Source: CAYLZO01 sp964387775 (GTDB lineage: Bacteria; Chloroflexota; Anaerolineae; JAAYZQ01). From it: 18,999 nucleotides of DNA. Under the pieces are notes generated by a model. The model made no database searches and was not told the DNA's origin. It saw only the letters and a list, made by a program, of their open reading frames with translations. This document shows positions 8,319 to 16,260 of the stretch, in pieces. Every line of letters starts with the position of its first letter. The stretch's first letter is position 1. Where the stretch lies: NCBI GenBank assembly GCA_964387775.1, contig CAYLZO010000084.1, positions 1 through 18,999 on the forward strand, written 5' to 3'. The translations under genes and the position numbers were made by a program.

Positions 8319-11102
8319 ATGAATGTAGAATTGACCATCAATGACAAGAACGTATCGGCACCCGAGGGGAGCACGATCCTGGAGGCGGCCCGCCTGGCCG
8401 GCATCCACATCCCAACCCTATGCCATCATCCCGATCTGAGCAACGTGGGCGCCTGCCGCCTGTGCGTCGTGTCCGTAGAGCGGGCGCGGACTCTGCAAAC
8501 CGCCTGCACGACGCCCATCGCAGACGGAATGGTCGTCGATACGGAGAGCGAGCAAGCACGTTCAAGCCGCAAATTCGTACTGGAAATGCTCCTGACCGAC
8601 CATCCCAACGACTGTATGACCTGTGAGGTCAACGGCGAGTGCGAGTTACAGGACCTGGTCTACGACTATGGTCTAGAATGGCCCGAGCACAGTGGCCAGC
8701 GCCACGTCTACGAGATCGATTCCGACCCTAACCCCTTTGTCTTTGTCGATCTCAACAAATGCATCATCTGTGGCCGCTGCGTGCGCGCCTGCGGCGAGAT
8801 TCAGAACCGCGACGTCTGGAACTTTGGCCAGCGCGGATTCGAGACCAAACTCGTCGCCGGCGCCGACCAGTTCATGCTCGACGCCCGCTGCGAAAGCTGC
8901 GGGCAGTGCGTGGCCTACTGTCCCGTCGGCGCCCTCCACGACAAGATGAGCCTGGGCCTGGGACGGCCCAACCAGGTGGACAAAGTACGGACCACGTGCT
9001 CTTACTGCGGCGTGGGCTGTACCTTTGACCTGAACGTGCGCGACGGCCGGATCGTGCGCGTCACCAGCGCCGAGGATGCGCCGGTCAACGGCCTGTCGCT
9101 CTGCGTCAAGGGCCGCTACGGCTACGACTATGTCCACCATCCCGAACGCCTCACCCGGCCCCTGGTGCGCCGTGAGCTACTAGATGACGACGAGGCATTT
9201 GCCAACTCGCCTTTCTCGCCCGACATGGTTGAGGTGGATTGGGATACGGCCTTGGATTTGGTCGCGACCCAGTTCGCGGAGGTCAAAGGGACCGACGGCG
9301 GCGACGCCTTTGCGTTGCTGGCTTCGGCCAAGTGCACCAACGAAGAGAACTATCTCTTTAACAAGTTCACCCGGCAGATCCTGGCTACGAATACCATCGA
9401 CCACTGTGCACGCCTCTGACACAGCGCTACTGTCGCCGGTCTGGTGACAAGCTTTGGCAGTGGGGCCATGACCAACTCGATCCAGGACATTGCTGAGGAA
9501 AGCGAGTGCTACTTTATCATCGGCAGCAATACCACCGAGAACCACCCCGTGATCGGCGCCCGCATCCGACAGGCGGTGCGGCACCGGGGCGCCAAACTGA
9601 TCGTGGCTGATCCGCGCCGCATCGACATCGCCGGCTATGCCGACCTGTACCTACAACACAAACCGGGCACCGACATCGCCCTGCTCAACGGCCTGATGCA
9701 CGTCATCCTGCGCGAAGGGTGGCAGGACAAGGACTTTATCGTCGAACGAACGGAGAATTTTGAAGAGTTCAAGGCCGTCATTAAAAAGTACACGCCCCAG
9801 GTTGCCAGCGAGATCACGGGCGTGCCGGCCGAGGACATCGAACGGGCCGCGCGGATGATGGCCGAGAATCGGCCGGGCGCCCTGTTGTACTCGATGGGTA
9901 TCACCCAGCACATCGTCGGTGTGGAAAACGTGATGAGTTGTGCCAACTTGCAGATGTTGCTGGGCAACATAGGTCTGCCGGGCGGTGGCGTCAATCCTCT
10001 GCGCGGCCAGAACAATGTTCAGGGCGCCTGCGACCTGGGAGGGTTGCCCAACGTCTATCCCGGCTACCAGGCAGTGACCCTGCCGGCCGTCCAGGAAAAG
10101 TTTGAGAAGGCATGGGGCGTGCCCCTATCGAACAGGATGGGGCTGACCGTCACCGAGATGCTGGCTGCGGCCGAAGAGGGAACAGTGCGTTGTCTATACG
10201 TCATCGGTGAGAACCCCATGACCAGCGACCCCGATCTGAACCACGTGCGCCAGGCTCTGAAAAAGACCGAGTTTCTCGTGGTCCAGGACATCTTTTTCAC
10301 CGAGACCTGCCACCTGGCCGACGTCGTCCTCCCAGCCGCTAGTTTCGCTGAAAAAGAAGGGACGTTTACCAATACCGAGCGGCGGGTCCAACGAGTCCGC
10401 CAAGCAGTCCAGCCGCCCGGCGAGGCGCAGCCCGATAGCTGGATCATTGCCGAGTTGGCCAAACGCATGATCGCCCGTGGCGCCGCGAACCCCAACCGGG
10501 AGGCCCCTCACGCCGGCTGGGATTATGATTCTGCAGACGAGGTCATGGCCGAGATCAGCGCCCTGTCGCCCATCTATGCCGGCATCACCTACCAACGCCT
10601 GGAAGATGGCGACCCGCTCCAATGGCCCGTTTCCGGCCCAGATCATCCCGGCACGCCCATCTTGCACGTGGGCCGCTTTAGCCGGGGCGTGGGCCGCTTT
10701 GCGGCGGTGGAGCACGCCCCGCCCGACGAAATGCCCGACGACGAGTACCCACTGATGCTGACCACCGGGCGCGTGCTCTATCACTGGCATGGTGGCGAGA
10801 TGACCCGCCGCGCCCGCGGCCTGCTGGAAGTTCATCCCGAGGCGCTGGTCGAAATCCATCCCCAAGACGCCCAAAGGGTGGGGGTCGGCGACGGTGAGCT
10901 CATCAAGGTCGAGTCGCGCCGGGGCGAGATCGTGGCTAAAGCCAAGGTCACCGAACGGGTGGAAGCCGGTCTGGTGTTCTCCACCTTCCACTTTCCCAAG
11001 TCGGCGGCCAATTTCCTGACCAACCCCGCCCTCGATCCCGTGGCCAAGATCCCCGAGTACAAGGTCTGCGCCGTCCGCGTCGAGCCGGCAGCAGTGGGCT
11101 AG
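8319..11102 (+). CDS. fdhF: formate dehydrogenase catalytic subunit, selenocysteine-containing (TGA read as Sec)
   Basis: This is one gene of 927 residues interrupted by an in-frame TGA (9417-9419, residue 367). The halves are in the same frame, and DHCARL-U-HSATVAGL aligns with the E. coli FdhF site CARV-U-HGPSVAGL. The N-terminus is NuoG-like: [2Fe-2S] (C35, C46, C49, C63), a His-Cys3 cluster (H95, C99, C102, C108) and two [4Fe-4S] clusters (C148/151/154/158, C191/194/197/201). The molybdopterin enzyme part has C227, C230, C234, C262 and the conserved K264, then Sec367-His368, GNIGLPGGGVNPLRGQNNVQ-type cofactor motifs and a C-terminal domain ending in EYKVCAVRVEP. It oxidises formate at a bis-pterin Mo or W site. 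The second half (from GTG 9444) has no Shine-Dalgarno of its own. Conventional annotation would show two fragments, 8319-9419 and 9444-11102. Confidence 0.93.
9417..9419 (+). other. UGA selenocysteine codon
   Basis: This in-frame TGA sits at the position of the catalytic Sec/Cys of formate dehydrogenases (E. coli FdhF Sec140). The next residue is the conserved His. A single-base error from TGC (Cys) would give the same codon, but the adjacent SECIS hairpin argues for recoding. Confidence 0.9.
9420..9462 (+). promoter_or_regulatory. bacterial SECIS element
   Basis: The hairpin directly follows the UGA. The apical stem TGTCGCC (9431-9437) pairs with GGTGACA (9443-9449), including one G-U pair, and closes a GGTCT loop (9438-9442). 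Lower helices are GCT/AGC (9426-9428/9450-9452), GC/GC (9424-9425/9457-9458) and CAC/GTG (9420-9422/9460-9462). The loop begins 18 nt after the UGA and has the GGUCU sequence, both as in E. coli fdhF, so SelB should be able to bind. It encodes HSATVAGLVTSFGS. Confidence 0.88.
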
Positions 11103-11114
11103 GGGAGGTAGAGA

Positions 11115-11159
11115 ATGGCTTTGAAAACGGTACCAACCTTCGCCGACTAGGTCCGGGCC
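11115..11159 (+). other. upstream coding segment with in-frame TAG (codon 12) before the Fe-S gene
   Basis: ATG 11115 is preceded by a strong Shine-Dalgarno (GGGGAGGT) and lies 12 bp after the formate dehydrogenase stop. It encodes MALKTVPTFAD, then TAG (11148-11150), then VRA, and continues in frame into ATG 11160. GAG (Glu) in place of TAG would restore a normal N-terminus, so a G-to-T change or sequencing error is the simplest explanation. As written it is an 11-residue peptide whose stop is 9 nt before the next ATG, so reinitiation could rescue expression. Confidence 0.7.
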
Positions 11160-11888
11160 ATGCCCGGCGGCGAGCACCTGGACGTGTGCTTTTCCTGCGG
11201 CACCTGTGTCAGCAAGTGCATGATCCAGCAAAAGGTCGAGCCAGAGTACAATCCGCACCGCCTGCTGCGCCTGGTGATGATGGGCCTGCGCGAGGAGGCG
11301 TTTCGCAACCCGACGACCTGGCTCTGCTCGGCTTGTGACCTGTGCTACCCGGCCTGCCCGCAAAAGATCCACATCTCGGACGTCATCGGCGCGGTCAAGA
11401 CGCTGGCCGTGGAGGCCGGCCACACCTCGCCGCTGGAGATGGTGGACGAGGCGCTGTGCACGGGCTGCGGAATCTGCACCATGGCCTGCCCTTACGAGGC
11501 GCCGCGCCTGGTCGAAAAGCAGATCGACGGCCAGATGGACCGCCTGTCGGAGGTGGACGCCAACAAGTGCATGGGCTGCGGCACCTGCGTGGGCGCCTGC
11601 CCGGTGGGCGCCATCGCCCGGCCCGGCGTGAGCAACGAGGACGTCCGGCCCCAGATTTTCATCGACAAAACCACCAACGGTGACCCGCGCCTGGTCATAT
11701 TCGTCTGTGACTGGTGCCTGCGGGCCGACGCCGACGTCAAGCTGCTCAGCGCCCTGGCGGCCATCATCGACGCCGACACGCCCGAGGACGTGCAGCGCGT
11801 CATGGACACCGTCGTCGATCCGGTCGGCACCTACTATCGCTTTAATTTGTCCGACTCGATCTTGAGTGAACTGAAATACCGAGCTTGA
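11160..11888 (+). CDS. iron-sulfur protein with four [4Fe-4S] motifs (HdrC-like plus dicluster ferredoxin)
   Basis: The protein has 242 residues from ATG 11160. Two HdrC-type motifs, C10/13/16/20 (CFSCGTCVSKC) and C56/59/62/66 (CSACDLCYPAC), are followed by two ferredoxin motifs, C100/103/106/110 and C137/140/143/147. Near the C-terminus VIFVCDWCLRADAD (C183, C186) faintly recalls the CxWC motif of MvhD/FlpD, but the rest of that domain is absent. As the fourth gene of the operon it probably relays electrons to or from the formate dehydrogenase, perhaps to ferredoxin, a quinone or another oxidoreductase; the partner is not shown. No good Shine-Dalgarno precedes 11160. The likely original start is ATG 11115, now cut off by an in-frame TAG, so this may be a nonsense allele or the product of reinitiation. 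Confidence 0.8.
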   Translation: MPGGEHLDVCFSCGTCVSKCMIQQKVEPEYNPHRLLRLVMMGLREEAFRNPTTWLCSACDLCYPACPQKIHISDVIGAVKTLAVEAGHTSPLEMVDEALCTGCGICTMACPYEAPRLVEKQIDGQMDRLSEVDANKCMGCGTCVGACPVGAIARPGVSNEDVRPQIFIDKTTNGDPRLVIFVCDWCLRADADVKLLSALAAIIDADTPEDVQRVMDTVVDPVGTYYRFNLSDSILSELKYRA

Positions 11889-11915
11889 TTTGGATTGCAG
11901 GCAGGAGAATAAAAG

Positions 11916-12584
11916 ATGAATCCAAGTAGACGCGAGTTCTATATGATCATCGAGCAGGATGAGGACGGCTACTACGTCGGGGAAGTTCCTCAACTGCGAG
12001 CCTGCTACAGCCAGGGCCGCACCATAGACGAACTGATGGCGAACATCAAGGTCTTGGAGACCTTTAGGGGCTGGCTTGTCAGGAGGAAGGAAGTGGACAT
12101 CCGCAAGATCTACAAATACGCGTTGCAACGCGAACACGAGGGCAAGCGTTTCTTTGCCCAGAACGCCAAGCGGCTGAGCCACGCCGCAGCGGTGGGCGTC
12201 TTTGAAAGACTCGCCGCCGAGGAGCAGAAGCACATCGAGTTCATCCAGGCCCAGCTCGACGCCTTGGACGAGGGGAAGGCGCCCGACACGGCCCTGGGCG
12301 CCGAGTTGGAGCGAGAAGGGTTCTTTTCCCAGCGGGCCGACTCTGAGATGCTGGACCAAACGATGCTGGAGGCCATGGTGCCCGACCTGCCCGTGCTGCG
12401 CATGGCCTACCTGATCGAGCGCGATTTTGCCGAATTCTACGAGATGGCCGCCGGCAAGTCGGAAGGGGAGGCCAAAGCGGTGCTCACCATGCTGGCCGAG
12501 TGGGAGCGCGGCCACGAGCGATTGTTCAAGCGCCTGCACGACAAGGCGTTCGAGGAGTATGCCGAGATGCCGTGGGGCGGCTAG
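11916..12584 (+). CDS. HicB-like N-terminus fused to a ferritin-like (rubrerythrin-type) diiron protein
   Basis: The 222-residue frame has two parts. Residues 7-46 (FYMIIEQDEDGYYVGEVPQLRACYSQGRTIDELMANI) match the N-terminal half of HicB antitoxin-type proteins. The usual HicB continuation is missing and no HicA gene is near. Residues 60-222 form a four-helix ferritin-like domain with paired diiron motifs: EHEGKRFF (73-80) and EEQKH (102-106), then IERDFAEFYEMA (167-178) and EWERGH (195-200). It has no rubredoxin domain. ATG 11916 has AGGAG upstream. GTG 12093 (residue 60) also has a perfect AGGAGG 6 nt upstream, so the ferritin-like protein may be made alone (163 residues). It is last in the operon, 27 bp after the Fe-S gene. 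Peroxide or iron handling that protects an oxygen-sensitive enzyme is a reasonable inference. Confidence 0.8.
   Translation: MNPSRREFYMIIEQDEDGYYVGEVPQLRACYSQGRTIDELMANIKVLETFRGWLVRRKEVDIRKIYKYALQREHEGKRFFAQNAKRLSHAAAVGVFERLAAEEQKHIEFIQAQLDALDEGKAPDTALGAELEREGFFSQRADSEMLDQTMLEAMVPDLPVLRMAYLIERDFAEFYEMAAGKSEGEAKAVLTMLAEWERGHERLFKRLHDKAFEEYAEMPWGG
12081..12095 (+). promoter_or_regulatory. internal ribosome binding site and GTG start for the ferritin-like domain
   Basis: AGGAGG (12081-12086) precedes GTG (12093-12095) by 6 nt, in frame, exactly where the ferritin-like homology begins (VDIRKIYKYALQ). This suggests an independent or original start inside the longer frame. Confidence 0.6.
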
Positions 12585-12598
12585 GCGAAAGACGGACT

Positions 12599-12645
12599 GG
12601 CCCAGGTCAGCGAACCAGGGGTTCGCTGACCTGGGCCGTTTTTTT
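12599..12645 (+). terminator. intrinsic terminator of the formate dehydrogenase operon
   Basis: A perfect 18-bp stem (12599-12616 with 12620-12637, 3-nt loop) is followed by G and seven Ts (12639-12645). It starts 14 bp after the last stop codon. It also lies just past the stop of the convergent DUF3160 gene, so it may serve both strands. Confidence 0.95.
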
Positions 12646-12647
12646 GT

Positions 12648-14903
12648 TTATCGCTCAAAGCTGGACGTCCAGGCCGGGCGGTCGGGCTTGGGGTCCATGG
12701 CCTGCCAGGCCTCGTCGGTCAGGCGATTGTCCAGCGGCTGCTTGAACTCGTAATAGGAAAAGACGGCGCCCTGGGTCAGGACCAGGCCGTTTTCGCCCGG
12801 CACCAGGACGTAGAGGGTGAAGGCGTCGCCCACGGCCTCCTCCAGCACCTGGGCCGGGGCGTTCAGGTCGGTGTGCACGTCGGCGACGACGGCCATCCGC
12901 TCGTCGGTCTCGGACGTGATTTCGTCAGCGGTCTCTTGGGACAGGGTGACGATGTCCTCCAGCGTATCGCCGATGTGGCGGATGCGCCACACCTCGTCCT
13001 CGGTCAGCGGCTCGCCGCGCAGCTCCTTCTCCGAGATGGCCACCAGGTCCAGCAGCAGGCGCTCCATCGCCTCCAGGTTGCGCCGGTACTCGTCGCGCAG
13101 CAGCCCCCGCTGGCCCAGGCCGTCGATCATCTGCCGGGTCAGGGCCGCCAGCCGGGCATAGACCTCGGGCCGGGGCTCGACGTAGCCGGGCGGCGTTTCC
13201 TCCTCCGGCGGCGGCGCCGACTCGGCGACGATGGTGTAGCTCTGCTTGGCGTAGAGGATGGTGTCGTGGCGCAGCTCGGCCCACGAGCCGAGGAAGGTGT
13301 GCAGGTCCTTGTCGGTCCAGGCCACGGTCTGCATGAAGGCCGGGTAGCCCTCGCCCTTAGTCGCCAGCAGCGGGCGCAGGCTGTACAGCCAGCTCCAGTA
13401 GAGGTTCTCGACCCACTGCTCGTCGGGCAGGCCGGCGAATTCGTCGCGCAACTTGGCCATCTGCTCGTCGTAGTCGATGTACTGGGTATCGCCCGCTGCC
13501 TCCAGGATGGCCCGCGCCCGCTCCGAGTCGAGCACGGCCGCCACGTCCAGGCCGCGGGGGAAGGCGCGGATCGGCCCGGCGAGCGTCATCTTGAGGGTGA
13601 AGGGCTGGCCCTGGCCCTGGTATTGGAGCACCTCGTTGTAGACCAGTTGCTGAAAGATGTACGAATCGGGGATAAAGCGCTGGCCCATGAAACGGAAGCC
13701 CATCGTGACCTCTGCCGCCGTCTGCTCAGTCTGGGGCTCGATCTGGGTGTCGCCCACGTAGGTGGAGATGATGGCCGGCGGCCGCAGGTCCAGCGCCTGG
13801 TCGACAAAGCGGTCGATCCGCGCGTCGTCGGCGAGATCGGCGGGGTCCAGCGTCTCGCCGTAGACCTGGCCGATGAGCTCGCCATAGTCGTAGACGGTCA
13901 GGTCGTCGGCGGCACCCACGAAAAAGACGGTGGGCTCGTAGATGCGCGCCCAGACGTCGAGCGCCGGCTCGCCGCCCGCCTGGGCGTTGTACAGCGCGGC
14001 GGTGATGAGGATCGCCTGGCGGGTCTGGCGGCGGCCCAGCTCGACGGCGTCGGGCGTCTCGCCGGGGCGCAGTCGCAGGCCGATGCGCCCGTACCACATC
14101 ATGGCCTTGAAGTAGCGCTCAAAATCCTCGTTGCGGGTATAGTGGCCCCGGGGCACGTACTGGCTATAGTCTTCCATCACGACGGAAGGGTGAAAGGCGT
14201 CCAGGTCGGGCCACGACAGAATGGGCGACACGTCCACGGCCTGGTGCGCCTCGATGAGATTCAGCTCGGCCTCGACCAGGTCGCGCGCCTCGCGGGGGAG
14301 GTCGGGTATCTCCAGTTCCAACAGCTCGGCGGCGACGGCAAAGTAGGCGGCGTTGCGTTGCGCGGCGGCTTCGACCTTTTCGCCCGGGGCGGCCTCGTAC
14401 TGGGCCAGCGAAGCGTCCAGCAGGGCCAGGGTCAGCGCCTCGGCGTCGGCGATGAGGCGGTCTGCCTCGGCCAGGCGCAGGGCATAGTCGTAGAGGACGT
14501 GGTGGGTGTGGAGCAGGGCGTCGGACGTGACAAAGAGGGGCCAGCCCGCCTCCTCCGCCTGCTGATAGGCTTCGTAGATCTGCTTGGCGTGGCCCTCGGT
14601 GACGACAAAGCCGTTCTCCTCCAGCGCGGCCGTCAGCTCGGGCGTCAGCCATGCCAGCCGGTCGGCGTTGACCACCTGGGCCAGGTCAAAGTCGTAAGCC
14701 GGCAGGTTCGGCTCGACGTCCACGTCGAGGGGGGCATAGTCGGCAAAGCCGGCCGAGACCTGGCGGTCGAAGCCCGTGTAGCCCAGCGTCGCGGGGTCGG
14801 GCTCTGAGGGGACCGTCGAAACAGGCGTCGGCCCGCAGGCCACCGCCAGGCTCAGGATCAGTAGGCCGAGCACCGCCTTGACTGCAGCTTGTTCAGGACA
14901 CAT
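12648..14903 (-). CDS. DUF3160-family lipoprotein
   Basis: The protein has 751 residues from ATG 14903, chosen because GGAGGT lies 5 nt upstream and it opens a clean lipoprotein signal (AAVKAVLGLLILSLAVAC, Cys at about residue 23). The frame itself extends 28 codons further upstream without a better start. The mature protein resembles DUF3160, with the characteristic segments ALEENGFVVTEG, FVTSDALLHTHHVLYDYAL and YDFDLAQVVN, an RARAILEAAG-containing middle, and LHTFLGSWAELRHDTILYAKQSY near the C-terminal third. The function of this family is not established. It should be anchored outside the cytoplasmic membrane. It sits alone between the terminator of the ribosomal protein operon and a shared convergent terminator. 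I could not identify a convincing promoter in the short upstream gap. Confidence 0.87.
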   Translation of the reverse strand: MCPEQAAVKAVLGLLILSLAVACGPTPVSTVPSEPDPATLGYTGFDRQVSAGFADYAPLDVDVEPNLPAYDFDLAQVVNADRLAWLTPELTAALEENGFVVTEGHAKQIYEAYQQAEEAGWPLFVTSDALLHTHHVLYDYALRLAEADRLIADAEALTLALLDASLAQYEAAPGEKVEAAAQRNAAYFAVAAELLELEIPDLPREARDLVEAELNLIEAHQAVDVSPILSWPDLDAFHPSVVMEDYSQYVPRGHYTRNEDFERYFKAMMWYGRIGLRLRPGETPDAVELGRRQTRQAILITAALYNAQAGGEPALDVWARIYEPTVFFVGAADDLTVYDYGELIGQVYGETLDPADLADDARIDRFVDQALDLRPPAIISTYVGDTQIEPQTEQTAAEVTMGFRFMGQRFIPDSYIFQQLVYNEVLQYQGQGQPFTLKMTLAGPIRAFPRGLDVAAVLDSERARAILEAAGDTQYIDYDEQMAKLRDEFAGLPDEQWVENLYWSWLYSLRPLLATKGEGYPAFMQTVAWTDKDLHTFLGSWAELRHDTILYAKQSYTIVAESAPPPEEETPPGYVEPRPEVYARLAALTRQMIDGLGQRGLLRDEYRRNLEAMERLLLDLVAISEKELRGEPLTEDEVWRIRHIGDTLEDIVTLSQETADEITSETDERMAVVADVHTDLNAPAQVLEEAVGDAFTLYVLVPGENGLVLTQGAVFSYYEFKQPLDNRLTDEAWQAMDPKPDRPAWTSSFER

Positions 14904-14989
14904 GAGACACCTCCGGATCGCAGGATGTTGGACTCTCCACTTATTGGACGCCGGGAGCGGCAGTGAGGTTCCCGGATCGAGGGGCACAA

Positions 14990-15022
14990 AAACTGGCCCA
15001 GTTTGAGAAACTGGGCCAGTTT
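14990..15022 (-). terminator. intrinsic terminator after rplL
   Basis: A perfect 15-bp inverted repeat (14990-15004 and 15008-15022, 3-nt loop) continues on the minus strand as TTTTTGTG. It lies 18 bp past the rplL stop and closes the ribosomal protein operon. Confidence 0.9.
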
Positions 15023-15039
15023 GTTGTGCGACAGGTCGC

Positions 15040-15426
15040 CTAGACGATCTCGACGACGGCGTCCTGCTCTTTGAGGGCGTTGGCCGCCGATTCGGCCTGC
15101 TCTTTGGGCGCTGCCTCCAGAACCTTGGTGGGCGCGCTGTCGACCAATTCCTTGGCCTCGCGCAGGCCCAGGTCGCTGCGGAAGGTGCGCACGGCCTTGA
15201 TGACCTGGATTTTCTTGGGGCCGATCTCTTTGAGGACGACGTCGAATTCAGTCTTTTCCTCTTCCTCTTCCTCTTCTGCCGCCGCGGCCATGGGCATGCC
15301 GGCCATGGCCATCGGGGCCGCCGCCGAGACCCCCCACTTGTCCTGGAGCATCTTGGACAGCTCTGCCGCTTCCAGCAGCGTCAGCTCGTCGAGGCTCTCT
15401 ACCAGTTTTTCCAATTTCTCAGACAT
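15040..15426 (-). CDS. rplL: 50S ribosomal protein L7/L12
   Basis: The 128-residue protein forms the ribosomal stalk that recruits translation factors. The N-terminal dimerisation helices (LEKLVESLDELTLLEAAELSKMLQDKWGV), the Ala/Met-rich hinge with an EEEEEEE tract (about 36-58) and the C-terminal domain (TEFDVVLKEIGPKKIQVIKAVR, GLREAKELVDSAPTKVLEAAPKEQAE) are all present at normal length. Shine-Dalgarno GAGGAGG precedes the ATG. It follows rplJ by 53 bp and is the last gene of the operon. Confidence 0.97.
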   Translation of the reverse strand: MSEKLEKLVESLDELTLLEAAELSKMLQDKWGVSAAAPMAMAGMPMAAAAEEEEEEEKTEFDVVLKEIGPKKIQVIKAVRTFRSDLGLREAKELVDSAPTKVLEAAPKEQAESAANALKEQDAVVEIV

Positions 15427-15479
15427 GAGTACGTTTCCTCCTCAGTTTTTTATGGTTGTCAAATTGACGATTTGGGCGG

Positions 15480-16019
15480 CTACGCCGCCGCTTCTTGTTC
15501 TCCACCCTGTTCGGACCGGGCCTGGAGGACCTGTGCCAATTCGCGCATCGGCGCGTTGAGGGCGTTCACCAGGCTACTCATCGGCCCCTGCACGGCACTG
15601 ACCAACTGAGCCAGCAAGATCTCGCGCGACGGAAGGTCCGCAAGGCTTTGGACTGCATCCACACCCAGATAATCGGTCCCGAGTAGGGCACCCCGGATCT
15701 CCAGGACCTGGGTTTCCTTGGCAAAGTCCACCAGCACTTTGGCCACCGGTGGCGTGTCGCCCAGGCAGTAGCCTACGGCCACGGGACCCTCCAGTTCGTC
15801 ACTGGGGATCGACTTGCCCACCTTTTCGAGCGCCAGCTCGAAAAGCGTGTTCTTGACCACCTGGTAGACGCCTTCCGCTTCGCGCATTCGGCGGCGCAAC
15901 TCGGTGATATTGGCAACGGTCAGACCTCGATAGTCGGTCAAGATGATGCCTTCGCTCTCTTTCATCTTGTCTACGTAATCCGAGACCAGTTCTTTCTTTC
16001 GCTCTTTGGAAATGGCCAA
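15480..16019 (-). CDS. rplJ: 50S ribosomal protein L10
   Basis: The 179-residue protein anchors L7/L12 to 23S rRNA as the stalk base. Its opening MAISKERKKELVSDYVDKMKESEGIILTDYRGLTVANITELRRRMREAEGVYQVVKNTLFELAL is typical L10. The C-terminal part has the helix that carries L7/L12 (SSLVNALNAPMRELAQVLQARSEQ). The start codon is TTG (16019-16017) with AGGAGGTGA 9 nt upstream. The leader upstream carries an attenuator hairpin, consistent with control by L10 itself. Confidence 0.96.
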   Translation of the reverse strand: MAISKERKKELVSDYVDKMKESEGIILTDYRGLTVANITELRRRMREAEGVYQVVKNTLFELALEKVGKSIPSDELEGPVAVGYCLGDTPPVAKVLVDFAKETQVLEIRGALLGTDYLGVDAVQSLADLPSREILLAQLVSAVQGPMSSLVNALNAPMRELAQVLQARSEQGGEQEAAA

Positions 16020-16063
16020 CCTACCTCACCTCCTCTTGTTGATCTGTCCCCGTCTCCCGGCAC

Positions 16064-16250
16064 CAAAAAAGCCTTTGCGTTGCCGACGCAAAGGCTTGGG
16101 GCCGGAACGAGATTCCGGCTCTGAGGAACTCAGACTTTGCCTCGGCAGGCCCTGGGTTTAAGCGTCCGTGGCCCCATCGTCTGGGACACGCACGCACCTG
16201 CTGTCTTGGGCAGGATTCGGTTGTTAACGCACCGCTCCCTGCGGAGCGAC
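16064..16250 (-). ncRNA. ribosomal protein L10 leader RNA
   Basis: The 240-nt gap between rplA and rplJ holds a highly structured RNA in the minus orientation. It has a 6-bp hairpin (16233-16238/16243-16248), a central region containing AGACGATGGGGCC and CCCAGGGCCTGCCGAGGC as in L10 leaders, a further hairpin GAGCCGGAAT/ATTCCGGCTC near 16100-16122, and a terminator. In many bacteria L10-L12 binds this leader and lowers its own expression. The boundaries are approximate. Confidence 0.7.
16065..16097 (-). terminator. attenuator/terminator hairpin in the L10 leader
   Basis: A perfect 12-bp stem (AAGCCTTTGCGT at 16069-16080, ACGCAAAGGCTT at 16086-16097, 5-nt loop) is followed on the minus strand by a run of six Ts (16070-16065). 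It is 45-50 bp before the rplJ start, so it can set the ratio of L10/L12 to L11/L1 transcripts. Confidence 0.85.
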
Positions 16251-16260
16251 GTCATCTAAT

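Noticed and set aside
9444..11102. A separate gene starting at GTG 9444
   Set aside because: It is in frame with 8319-9419 across the TGA, has no ribosome binding site, and would begin inside the conserved active-site segment, lacking the Sec and His. It is the second half of one selenoprotein gene.
11148..11150. Pyrrolysine at the TAG of the Fe-S gene
   Set aside because: The position is near the N-terminus, outside any catalytic site, and a Glu codon (GAG) is one base away. Nothing in the window points to pyrrolysine machinery.
11916..12092. A working HicAB toxin-antitoxin system
   Set aside because: Only the first half of a HicB-like domain is present and no HicA-like gene is next to it.
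10194..12539. A 781-codon minus-strand frame opposite fdhF, the Fe-S gene and the ferritin-like gene
   Set aside because: It spans three convincing plus-strand genes and has a low-complexity His/Gly/Leu-rich translation with no domain signature. It is a shadow frame.
12873..14807. A 644-codon plus-strand frame opposite the DUF3160 gene
   Set aside because: It is contained within the opposite strand of a lipoprotein gene that has a signal peptide and Shine-Dalgarno. Its composition is typical of an antisense frame.
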